A stretch of DNA of 64,000 nucleotides from Adineta steineri. Its lineage: Eukaryota > Rotifera > Eurotatoria > Adinetida > Adinetidae. A program made the translations under genes and the position numbers. This document shows, one piece after another, positions 1-9,631 of this stretch. The notes under the pieces are model-generated. The model saw only the letters and a program-made list of their open reading frames with translations. It made no database searches and was not told the origin of the DNA. How positions within the stretch are numbered: position 1 is the first letter of the stretch; every line of letters starts with the position of its first letter. The stretch spans positions 403,995 through 467,994 of the forward strand of contig CAJNOI010000068.1 in NCBI GenBank assembly GCA_905250115.1. The letters are read 5' to 3'.

Positions 1-1799
1 AGGAGAAATGAAAGAATCAAAATAGAGATATGGATGTTTTTATTTTTTCATTCTAAGGGGATATTCTAGCAGAGATGGATTTTTATCAGGAGAAATGAAT
101 TCAAAATAAGGAGAAGCGGTTCATCCATATCCTTTCTCATGAGGAGAAATGGAAGAAAGACAATAGAGATATGTATAATTTTATTTTTTATTCTAAGAAG
201 ATATTAGTGCTATCGTAACTCGTATTGGAATGTGATAGTTTTCGTAGCGGAATAATAATTTTTTTGTATTAGTATGAAATGCATATATTCAATGAACAGG
301 GTATGGTTATTTTGATTTTTTCCATTGCTTGCAATAGAACATATTCTGTGTATATTATTTAAGTGATATGGTTTATTTCAGCACTTGAAAAGAACACATG
401 TCAGTGAAAGTCGAAAGAATAGAAGAAGAACGCATGAAGATAAGAAAGCAAAATTACCATACGATCATAGATGTAAAAGTAAAGGAGAAAATCCTGTATG
501 ATTATATACGAAAGAAAAAAGAAAAATATGGTATAGATATATATGTGAGAAAGTAAATTTAATGTAGTTAATGTTGAAAATTTAATATGTTTTGGAAATT
601 TTCGATCTTCGTTCGATCATTATCAAGCGTTTAACACAACCTGATGTTACAAACAAAAAAGATTTTTACTCGAAAATATATGAAAAACACGAATAGTCAT
701 TATGCATTCTTTATCATATAATAATAAGTATAAATTATCTTATATGTAATCATCATTCAAACAAAAGATCATAAACATGAACACGAATGATTCTTAAAGT
801 CATTCCACCACTAATTGTACTCAATTTGTTTAATGCTACTTATATGTATCATTAATGTATGAATATCAATAATCTTAAGATCTATTGTAACATCTTGTTA
901 TAAAGTTGTGGTAAAAAGTTAATAAAGATCGAATGAAGCTCGAAAAGTTACATTAAAGTACAAAATTTTCAACATAAAACTACAAAACTTACTTTGCACT
1001 TAAATTGATAAAAATCTCAAGATTATTATTATTATTTTCCATACATTACTCATACATAGTAGTATTAAACAAATTGAGTATAATTAGTTGTGGAATGAAT
1101 TTAAGAACATTCATGTATATGATTATGATGTTTATGTTTCAAATGATGATTACATATAAGATTATTTATACTTATTGTTATATGATAAAGAATGCATAAT
1201 GACTATTCGTGTTTTTTCATATATTTTCGTGTGAAAATCTTTTTTGTTTGTAACATCAGGTTGTGTTAAAAGGTTGATAATGATCGAATGAAGATCGAAA
1301 ATTTCCAAAACATATTAAATTTTCAACATTAACTACATTAAATTTACTTTTTCATTTAAATTGATTAAGATCTCAAGATTATTATTATTATTTTTCATAT
1401 ATATGTGAGAGAAAGTAAAAAATACTATATAATCATATAAATGAAAGAATGGGAAACAAATAATTTATATGTTCGCTCATGGAAGATATTCTGGGGGATA
1501 TTATTTTTTACGAGTAGAAATGGATAAATAATGTGAAATGTTTTATTCGTATCTTCGCTCATAAGGAAAAATGGAGCTTGAAAAAAGATTTCTCTTTAAA
1601 GAAAATATAGATATCGTATTGATTTAGATGTTGAATACATATATATTCAGGTTTGTTTGATTTCCGTTTAAAATAAAAAGGATTTCTCTTTGCGGTGTAT
1701 ATCGATAGGGTATAGAATAATTCATTGAATAGATGTCGCTTTTGGTTTTTCCATTTCTCCTTAATGTGTTACTTTTATTGGGGTAAACCATTTCTCCTT
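1..1799. repeat. Field of dispersed AGGAGAAATGG-like 12-mers
   Basis: This AT-rich stretch carries at least seven copies of a motif close to AAGGAGAAATGG. Forward copies lie near 1, 88, 142, 1513 and 1563, and reverse-complement copies at 1751 and 1788. The copies near 1 and 142 are followed by a further shared stretch (AATAGAGATATG, then a T-rich run and ATTCTAAG), so they are parts of a longer degenerate direct repeat of about 70 bp. The last reverse copy lies inside the 3' end of the neighbouring LDL-A/EGF reading frame. I see no convincing gene of its own in 1-1774; the 64-codon ORF at 1005-1199 falls in the inverted repeat described separately. Confidence 0.6.
551..1350. repeat. Large imperfect inverted repeat (about 290-bp arms)
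   Basis: Positions 551-840 and 1058-1350 are reverse complements of one another with only scattered mismatches and small indels; shared blocks include GATGTTACAAACAAAAAAGA and its complement. The spacer (841-1057) contains a further, more diverged copy of the right-arm end: 895-1050 resembles 1250-1405 in direct orientation. A near-direct repeat ATATATGTGAGA(GA)AAGTAAA occurs at about 539-557 and again at 1399-1419, which could be an old target duplication but is not identical. The structure looks like a foldback or nested MITE relic. No transposase is visible. Confidence 0.75.
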
Positions 1800-4700
1800 A
1801 AAGTGGAACAGTTTCTCGGTCGACTTCTCCAATGGTCCACTGCTGTTTGAAATGTACTGCCATTGATTGGTACATGATCATCAAATACTTCAATAAAATG
1901 AACAAGTATTGATTGAGATAGTTTAATATTTTCCTGAAATGACAGATTAATTTCATTATCAATTATTTCACATCTTAATCCACTAAAACCTTTTTGACAG
2001 ATACATTTGAATTTTTTATTAGATACAACATGTTCATCAGTTGGTATACATTTGCCACCATTCAGACATGTTAGATTTTCATTTGAATTACATATTCGAC
2101 TTTGAAATAAACATTGAGAACCCCATTTATTAGAAGGGCAAACACATAAAGATCGATTATTTGGTAAAATACCAATGCATAATGAATCATTTGAACATGT
2201 ACAATGATGTGAAATGTTACAATATCGCCCAGACCAGCCTTGATTGCATCGACAAAATGTAGCACCATTTCGATGATTTGAATATTTCATACATTGACCA
2301 TGAATACAATGTTGATTTACACAACGTTCGAATGTATCAGTTGTACGTGGAATATTCAGTTGTACAGCGAGACGATATACAGGTAGAAATGAAAATTGAA
2401 TTGGAATTAAAAAACTTCTTCGATATGCGAGAGACATTTTTTCATAAACATCGATATGAATGGAATAATTTTTATTTTTATCTTTTGGTCGAGTTGAATA
2501 GAGTAAGTACATATTGAATTTAATATCACAATCTCGCATATATAAATAACTAAATTGTTGATGTGAATGAATCAATCGATCATCACTATCATCGATTAGT
2601 AAGACTACAATAGCAAATAGAATTTGTAGAGAATCAGCATATGTTTGAAATTTTAAAGTGAGACTAATTCGTTGATTTTGATATTGACACATATTTCCAT
2701 AAAAACTAGGTGGACATAAACATGTTTCATTTGTTAAGTTTTTTTCATAATCTAGCCAAACTCGTAGAAGTAAACCACGATGGCAACGTTGTTGTTGTTG
2801 ACGAATGATTTCTTGATTAATAGATAAAGGTAGTCTTATCATTGTTGTATTTTGCTTGATAACATTGTTCATTGCACCCAATGAAAAGTTTTTCTCACGT
2901 GGTTTGTCCTTATCTACTTTACGTTGATTAAAAAATTTGTCGATGTCTGAACCAGTAGTATCAAGTTCATCGGAATCCATATACACAGGTGAAGAATAGT
3001 TCCGTGGTATCGCACAAAATTCATAATTAGTTTCATTGCATATTGAATCACCACAAAAAAAGTGGTAGAAAGTACAATGACTCCCTTCACCATTCTTACA
3101 ATGAATATTATAATAGCTAGCCTCAAAATAATCAGATCGACATAGCTGAGGTTCATCGGTAGCACCAATGCAGTCTATATTACCATCATTAGCTTGTTTA
3201 AGTGGTAAACACATCAGCTGATATGTTTCAGATGAGACACATATATGATGATGAAGTGGACATGATAATGCTGGTGACGGATCACAATCAACTTCATCGG
3301 CACCATTTAGACAATTCCAAAATCCATCACATCGAGTATATGTATTATTACATCTCCAATAATCACATTCTGTCTCATCAGTTTCATTTCGTTGATCAAT
3401 CTCAACTGATATCAGTTCAATAAATCCATCACAAATCGTTGAAAATGAAATATGATTTTTGATGTGATAATCATCTGAGTCTTCATCATCACATAAACCA
3501 TATTCATTAAATCCACAATCACATATCCCATCGTTTTCTAATGTTGTAGAAATACAACGATCTTGTGTAGTACATCGTATAAAACGATATATTCCAAAAT
3601 TCGAACACGAATTTTCAATTGAAGAACATTGTTCATCATCTTTGTAATCACAATCGTTGATTTTATTACAAAGAAGATTCTTGGAAATACATTTTGAAGA
3701 GTTAAGACATTTATACATATTTAATGTGTTACAACTTAAAGGTTCATTGTGATTCACTGTGTTACATTGATGAAGTTGTTTAAATGAAGGTAAAGCATAC
3801 CTACCATTCCACGCTGTTCGACTAAGCCCAAACAAATCAAATTTTAATGGAAAATCTTCAGGACGACGACATGTTGCATTATTGAATGGTAATAATGTTC
3901 GATCGAAATAGAATCCACTACAAAGTTGATCATTATAGCAGAGATATCGAGGTGGTGGTATAGGACGAATTGGATTATGGTTCAACACGTCTTCTTTTGT
4001 ATATGAAAAGTATATATGTCCAAATAGAACTGGACTCGATGGCATATACAGCATATCAGGACATGTTTGATCAATTATTTCTGCAAAATTTCCATCGGAA
4101 GAAATATCATCACATATTAAATCTGATAATTTTTGTATGTTCCAATGGCAATGAATAGCTAACCAACAATCATCCGATACGTTTTGTGGTTTGTCAGTGA
4201 ACATCAATTTTTCTATTAAATCTGTACGCTTTTTAACACATGAACTTGTCATCTTCATTCGGAGTCTCGGATCACGTTTAGAACATGTTACATCTTCTGT
4301 TGAAAATGTTGGTTCACTGCTCATATTTATGAAGATAGTTGAATCAGAAAGTTTTTTCTCATCTGTTTGATCAAGACATTCAAAAACATTAGAACCATCT
4401 CTAAAAAATGTTTTTTGTATACATTGTTCATTTCGACATCGATATTCATTGTCTTCACATTGATTGATATTTAATTGCCAACAAGATTCTTCATCGATTC
4501 CATTTCGACAATCAACAATACCATCACATATTTCACTCCAATCAAGACATAATGATATAGAACCACGATCACATTCTAAATGAATGTAACATGTCAGTGT
4601 TGTTGGTTGATATTCATGTAAATAATAATCATGAATCATTTCATTTAATGTTAAATGATCAGATTGATAAATTTCTAATGAATATTGACATAATGGGCCG

Positions 4701-5119
4701 AATCTAGGTGGTGTACAATTATAAAATCCATTTATTGGCATTACTACCGATGTATTTGAGATTAATCGATGATTCAAATATAATTCATAATATTCAATGA
4801 TATCCAATGGTGTTGACCAAACATGTAATTGTTCACTACTAATATTTCGTTGATAAAGTTGAGCGAAAGTAAAATATTGATCTTGATTATTTTTTTCGAT
4901 ACTCCACTGTGATGGCCATTCACTCATACAATATGAAATAATTTCATATGGATCACTTTCTTCATTTTCAATCCAAGCAGCAACATGAAGACAATCATGT
5001 TGTAGACTACTATTACTTTCAGTATTATTTGGCCAATGGGTGAGATCAAGATTGATTTGTGGTAATCCATTTATTCCATAGAATAGAATGAAATACAATA
5101 AATAATTCATGAACAGCAT
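1775..5119 (-). CDS. Secreted LDL-receptor class A / EGF-like repeat protein, probably C-terminally truncated
   Basis: A single open frame of 1114 residues. It begins with a hydrophobic signal peptide (about residues 1-20). Several LDL-A-like modules follow, with the Cys spacing and acidic CDG..DC...DE(E)SC Ca-binding pattern, around residues 175-260, 455-560 and 585-665. A Cys-poor stretch is followed by one EGF-like module near 800 (ending in the CLCPPSFYGNMC type pattern) and three more EGF-like modules at about 960-1075. N-glycosylation sequons are frequent. An extracellular adhesion or receptor role is likely but the ligand is unknown. Comparable bdelloid proteins, as I recall them, continue after the last EGF into a 7TM or membrane region. 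Here the frame stops about 55 residues after the last EGF, and its final codons lie in the AGGAGAAATGG repeat, so a rearranged 3' end is inferred. No introns are evident. Confidence 0.85.
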   Translation of the reverse strand: MLFMNYLLYFILFYGINGLPQINLDLTHWPNNTESNSSLQHDCLHVAAWIENEESDPYEIISYCMSEWPSQWSIEKNNQDQYFTFAQLYQRNISSEQLHVWSTPLDIIEYYELYLNHRLISNTSVVMPINGFYNCTPPRFGPLCQYSLEIYQSDHLTLNEMIHDYYLHEYQPTTLTCYIHLECDRGSISLCLDWSEICDGIVDCRNGIDEESCWQLNINQCEDNEYRCRNEQCIQKTFFRDGSNVFECLDQTDEKKLSDSTIFINMSSEPTFSTEDVTCSKRDPRLRMKMTSSCVKKRTDLIEKLMFTDKPQNVSDDCWLAIHCHWNIQKLSDLICDDISSDGNFAEIIDQTCPDMLYMPSSPVLFGHIYFSYTKEDVLNHNPIRPIPPPRYLCYNDQLCSGFYFDRTLLPFNNATCRRPEDFPLKFDLFGLSRTAWNGRYALPSFKQLHQCNTVNHNEPLSCNTLNMYKCLNSSKCISKNLLCNKINDCDYKDDEQCSSIENSCSNFGIYRFIRCTTQDRCISTTLENDGICDCGFNEYGLCDDEDSDDYHIKNHISFSTICDGFIELISVEIDQRNETDETECDYWRCNNTYTRCDGFWNCLNGADEVDCDPSPALSCPLHHHICVSSETYQLMCLPLKQANDGNIDCIGATDEPQLCRSDYFEASYYNIHCKNGEGSHCTFYHFFCGDSICNETNYEFCAIPRNYSSPVYMDSDELDTTGSDIDKFFNQRKVDKDKPREKNFSLGAMNNVIKQNTTMIRLPLSINQEIIRQQQQRCHRGLLLRVWLDYEKNLTNETCLCPPSFYGNMCQYQNQRISLTLKFQTYADSLQILFAIVVLLIDDSDDRLIHSHQQFSYLYMRDCDIKFNMYLLYSTRPKDKNKNYSIHIDVYEKMSLAYRRSFLIPIQFSFLPVYRLAVQLNIPRTTDTFERCVNQHCIHGQCMKYSNHRNGATFCRCNQGWSGRYCNISHHCTCSNDSLCIGILPNNRSLCVCPSNKWGSQCLFQSRICNSNENLTCLNGGKCIPTDEHVVSNKKFKCICQKGFSGLRCEIIDNEINLSFQENIKLSQSILVHFIEVFDDHVPINGSTFQTAVDHWRSRPRNCSTLRRNGLPQ

Positions 5120-5988
5120 CGTTGAAAACCATCAAACGAGTGCAGAATTAAAAGTTTAAGCTATTTGACTATTTTTTCCCCAACAGTACTTATCTAGAAT
5201 GTTTGTCTAATAGATTATATAAAAAAATATGAAATAAAATAATTTTTTCTTTTATCCTGTGTATGATATTCCTGTATTTTCTACTTTGTCATATAACTAT
5301 ACATACAGACGGATATCTGCCATCTGCTATTAATTTGCGTAATGTGCCTGCAGAGCAAAATTCAAATAAAAAGTCCTTTTTTTCTCGTTATTTTTACATC
5401 ATTTGATAGAATGTGAGAGCAACTGATCACGAAAATCTACTTTTTATCTTTTGCAAATGCTTTTTTTCGATCGAAAAATACAAAATACTGAGAAGGAGTC
5501 GTTTTTTTTAAGTTCAACATCCAAAAACGGAATATAAAAAAGTTGTTAAATCAATTTCAGATGCAAAACTCTGTTGGCAGTGGTGCTTCAAATCGCGTTG
5601 ATATTGTAATTAATAGTAGCACTTTAACACATGCGAGATAATGGGACCCACTATATTTTAACAAGAAACTTAATAGAAAAGTACTTACCTTTCATTTATT
5701 CTTAGGCAGAAGATTATACTTAACGTGTGATCTGCTTCGCCTTCACTAGTTATGACAACATTCATTTCATAGCCTAATGCTTCTTGTTAAAACAAGGAAG
5801 ATGAAAAAAATCATTACAATCAGAACAGAAAGTTTTTATTTCTTTTGTTGTTGCATGAGATGTAGTCAAAAAATCCGGAAAAAGAAACGTCTGGAGGAAG
5901 AAAAATCGAGAAAAAATTTATTCGTAGTTTATTAATCGTCAGAAAAAAGAACAAGTAAAAAGGATGGAGATGAGAAAGACAATTTGAT

Positions 5989-6044
5989 AGAGTGTGGGTG
6001 AGGGTATCAATAAATAATAATCTCATATTCACACCTTCACTCTC
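5989..6044. repeat. G-rich/C-rich hairpin, copy 1
   Basis: The left arm AGAGTGTGGGTGAGGGT pairs imperfectly with the right arm TCACACCTTCACTCT across an AT-rich loop of about 25 nt. It contains TGTGGG and is followed by CAAGATG, a tail also seen in part after copy 2. Confidence 0.65.
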
Positions 6045-6330
6045 AAGATGTTATACGTCGTCTCGATTAATCGATTATCGATTGAATCAGTATGCAATAG
6101 TTATCATTTATTCATAATTGAATCTTGTAAGATGTCGCTGTATTTTCATTTGATTATTTTACAGGTTAAGGATTAGTCATTCTTTTTCTCTTTTTTCCTC
6201 CGCATTTTTTTTCTTTCTATTATTTCTCCAGTTCCTTATGGCAAAGAGATTTAAGACATCAATCGTACAAAGACTCAACATGAAAACAATAAGACCAGAA
6301 AATAATTATTTGATATCATTCGTTACAATT

Positions 6331-6411
6331 GTGTGAGCGGGTGTGGGTCTGGGTCTGGGTGTAGATGTGGGATTACAATACACTACTCACACCCATACCC
6401 ACAGTCTCAAG
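6331..6411. repeat. G-rich/C-rich hairpin, copy 2 (longest)
   Basis: The left side has GTGTGGGT followed by two GGGTCT-type units and then GATGTGGG. The right side is CTCACACCCATACCCACAG followed by TCTCAAGAT. It contains two TGTGGG hexamers. The G-rich arm is itself a short tandem array. Confidence 0.7.
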
Positions 6412-7071
6412 ATAATTTTGCACACCAAGATGAATGAACTCTCAAAAGTTGTTAAATTGGCGAATACGTGCATTTAACTCTCTAAATTTATTTATTCGTT
6501 GTAATCTTACAATCATTTATTTATATGCAATTATAGTTTAGAATAACCAAGCAATTAGATGGTCACGTTTTTATCTGTATTTGCTCTTCCCTAACGTTCT
6601 GGTCTTTTCTTCGTCGGATTTGAAAATTTTTCATCTTGAGGGACATATATTTGTATAATTTGTTTTTCTCCTCTTCTAATTGGCAATTATTAATCTCTTA
6701 CGCTTTTACCGAAGTATTCATATCTCGATGTAAGTGTTCATTACGATTAGCACATACCCACTTAGATAGGAAGAACCGAAATAACGTCTGATGAGATAAT
6801 CAAAATAGATCTACTCTTTTTATTTATTTTATATATTGTACACATTTATTCATTGATTAACACAATAAATGATAACTGAATGGATTGCTCTGTCTTGAAA
6901 CTTTCGTTTAAATCAAATAACGTACGAAATCATAGTAGACTTCTTCGTACTCATAATGAAATGTCGTTCTTTTAGAAAAGGAGCAGCGAATCCGTAGGAT
7001 GAGCGTTACTTGTGTTTTTAGTAGAGTAGTAAAATGCTAATGAGTAAATAAATGTTAATCATCGATAAGCC

Positions 7072-9631
7072 TTAACAATGCAAGAGAATGCCGACGCTGT
7101 CCGAACCAGAGTTTGCAAAAGTAATATCAGGTTTATTATCGCTATTCACGTCGACGACTGCTATTGATATTGGGTTAGTGCCAACTGAGTAAGTTATTTG
7201 AGCATTAAACGTACCGGTGCCTGTGTTGAGAAGAACACCGACGTTATCCGAAAGAAAGTTAGTAACAATAATATCAGGGTTACTGTCGCTATTCACATCG
7301 ACGACTGTTACTGATACTGGGTTAGCGCCAGCTGCGTAAGTAGTTTGAGCATTAAAAGTGCCGCTGCCTGCATTGAGAAGAACACCGACGTTATTTGAAT
7401 CAAAGTTTGCAACAATAATATCAGGGTTATTGTCATTATTCACGTCAACGACTGCTACTGAGTATGGACCAGAGGTAACCGAGTAAGTAATTTGAGCACT
7501 AAAGGTGCCACTGCCTGTGTTGAGAAGAACACTGACGCTGCTCGAATCATAGTTTGCAACAATAATATCTGGTTTATTGTCGCTATTCACATCGACAACT
7601 GCTACTGATAGTGGACCAGGGCTAATTGAGTAATTTGTTTGAGCATTAAAGGTGCCGCTACCTGTGTTGAGAAGAACACTGACGGTGTTTGAACGAAAGT
7701 TTGCAACAATAATATCAGGGTTATTGTCATTATTCACATCGACGGCTGTTACTGATAGTGGGTTAGTGCCAACTGAGTAAGTAGTTTGAGTATTAAAGGT
7801 ACCACTGCCTGTGTTGAGAAGAACACCGATGTTGTTCGAACCAGAGTTTGCAACAATAATATCAGGTTTATTGTCATTATTTACATCGACGACTGCTACT
7901 GATGCTGGCTGAATGCCAACTAAGTAAGTAATTTGAGCATTAAAGGTGCCGCTGCCTGTGTTGAAAAGAACATTGATGCTGCTCGTATCATAGTTTGTAA
8001 CAATAATATCAGGTTTATTGTCATTATTTACGTCGGCGACTGATACTGACCATGGCTTTGCGCCAGCTGAGTAAGTAGTTTGATCAAAAAACAAGTTGCA
8101 GGCTATCACAAACAAAAATTATATTTAGTATTTTGAATAATCTAGAGACAAAAAGTCATCATTGAATTCTTTAGGATTTGCATAGTGTTGCCTCAATTAA
8201 CACTAAGATGACGAACGGCATCGCGTAGCCTTTTTTTCAAATAATTTTTTGTTCCATTCTATGACTCTCTGGAGTGTGCGTGTAGATGTGGGTATTATAT
8301 TAACCTTACTCTGACACCCGCACCCAGTGCATAGCACTGATAATAACATACTTAGTACGTTAGGATAAACATTGTTATGTATCGAGAAAAGATAACAATA
8401 TAATGAACTATCATGTGTTTAGAAAAATCGATTGGGCAATATTAATTCATGTTGTCTTAAGCTTCGTATACAGATACTACCGTGCCTGTGTAGAACGATC
8501 ATTTTTTCATCTTGAGAAGTTTTCTGTCCAATAAACTCCTCTTATCTGTTCGAATTTGAGGTGATTCGAAGTACCAAACACTACATTTTAAAATCTCGTG
8601 AAACTATTTCTCTTCTCAACATCTGACGTAAGCATTAAGTATATAGTCCCACACTCACCAGTTGTTGTTGATGTTGTTGGCGTTGTTGTCAATGTTGAAG
8701 TTAATGTTGTCGATATTGTTGTTGATGTTGATGATGATGTTGTTGTTGAAGTTGAAGTTGATGTTGAAGTTGATGTTGATGATGTTGTTGTTTTTGTTGA
8801 TGATGATGTGGTTGTTGACGTTGCTGTTGATGCTGATGATGACGATGATGTTGATGTTGATGTTGTCGTTGAGGTCGATGATGATGTTGTGGACGATGTT
8901 GATATTGTTGTTGATGTTGATATTAATGTTGTAGATGACGTTGCTGATGTTGATGATGGTGAGATCGATAATATTGTTGCAGGTGTTGATGATGACGTAC
9001 TTGGTTCTGTTTCAAAAAATAGAATTAGCATGAGGCAACAGAATTCAATAAGGCTTTGTCAAGAATCGAGCACTTCTTGATTCATTAATCTGGTTAGTTT
9101 GTCGTAGATGACCCCATTCTGAGGACAGATACTAATGATTAGCGAATACTACAAATTACAGTCAGTCGAAAGAATCATTGATAGAGGCAATTTGTTTTTG
9201 AGAATTTAAAAAGCATAAATATCAAACTCATACAAATTATTAGAATTGGGGTCTATAATTAACTACAAAATTTTTGAAGTATTACTAAATGAAAACGTGC
9301 AACTCATATCTGAAATAAACTTACGGTATTCTTGAGCATTTAATATTGATATTGATGATTGATTAAGAAATACAAAAGTAGAATTTGAATAAAATTCAAT
9401 AAAAATTGTACTAATATTTGAACGAAATAGTTGACAAGTTTGATTTGTTGAAAAATAATTTAAAGCAGATATTGAATCATTTACTTTTATCATTTCACAT
9501 ATACATTGATTTTCTGTTACATTGAGTAAATTCTTATATATATCACCAACTATTATATAACTCTGTACTTTACCCATAAGAATAGAATTACAAATAGAAA
9601 ATAACGATAAAATAAATATTAGCCAAAACAT
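7072..9631 (-). CDS. Secreted protein: Cys-rich head, Ser/Thr-rich linker, seven VCBS/FG-GAP-like repeats
   Basis: Three exons can be joined in frame: 9631-9325, 9006-8659 and 8102-7072 (561 residues). Donors are GTAAGT and GTGAGT, acceptors AAACAG and TGATAG, all phase 1. Exon 1 encodes a signal peptide and a short N-glycosylated domain with a CxC...C pattern, possibly PAN/apple-like. Exon 2 is an almost pure Ser/Thr mucin-like linker made of TCA/ACA codon repeats. Exon 3 encodes seven 49-residue (147-bp) repeats, each with a DVN(N/S)D(N/S)xPD motif typical of Ca-binding VCBS/FG-GAP blades, consistent with a seven-bladed propeller. Role: extracellular, probably adhesion; ligand unknown. The DNA repeats are very similar, which suggests recent duplication or conversion. 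An acceptor-like CAG lies 6 nt before the start codon. Intron 2 holds a G-rich hairpin. Confidence 0.8.
8271..8330. repeat. G-rich/C-rich hairpin, copy 3 (inside an intron)
   Basis: The left arm GGAGTGTGCGTGTAGATGTGGGT and the right arm ACTCTGACACCCGCACCCAG are separated by about 14 nt of AT-rich sequence. It contains TGTGGG and lies in intron 2 of the VCBS-repeat gene. Confidence 0.65.
8660..9000. repeat. Trinucleotide-type low-complexity coding repeat
   Basis: A degenerate GTT/GAT-rich run on the plus strand, which is the complement of the Ser/Thr linker of the VCBS-repeat gene. It produces artificial Val/Asp-rich and Leu/Met-rich frames on the plus strand. Confidence 0.8.

Larger units (their letters stand above)
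5120..7071. other. Intergenic, AT-rich, with two G-rich hairpins
   Basis: Between the starts and ends of two minus-strand genes. Apart from the hairpins at 5989-6044 and 6331-6411 I see no gene; the 70-codon minus frame at 5820-6032 is low-complexity and overlaps a hairpin. Confidence 0.6.

Noticed and set aside
1005-1199. 64-codon plus ORF
   Set aside because: Lies in the inverted repeat, low complexity, no family features.
5820-6032. 70-codon minus ORF
   Set aside because: Low-complexity and overlaps hairpin copy 1.
8660-9000. Possible CRISPR-like or satellite array
   Set aside because: The periodicity is trinucleotide coding repetition without spacers; it encodes a mucin-like linker.
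8598-9080. Plus-strand Val/Asp-rich ORF of 160 codons and Leu/Met-rich ORF of 90 codons
   Set aside because: They are complements of the Ser/Thr linker exon of the minus-strand VCBS gene, whose exon joins are in frame and have good splice sites.
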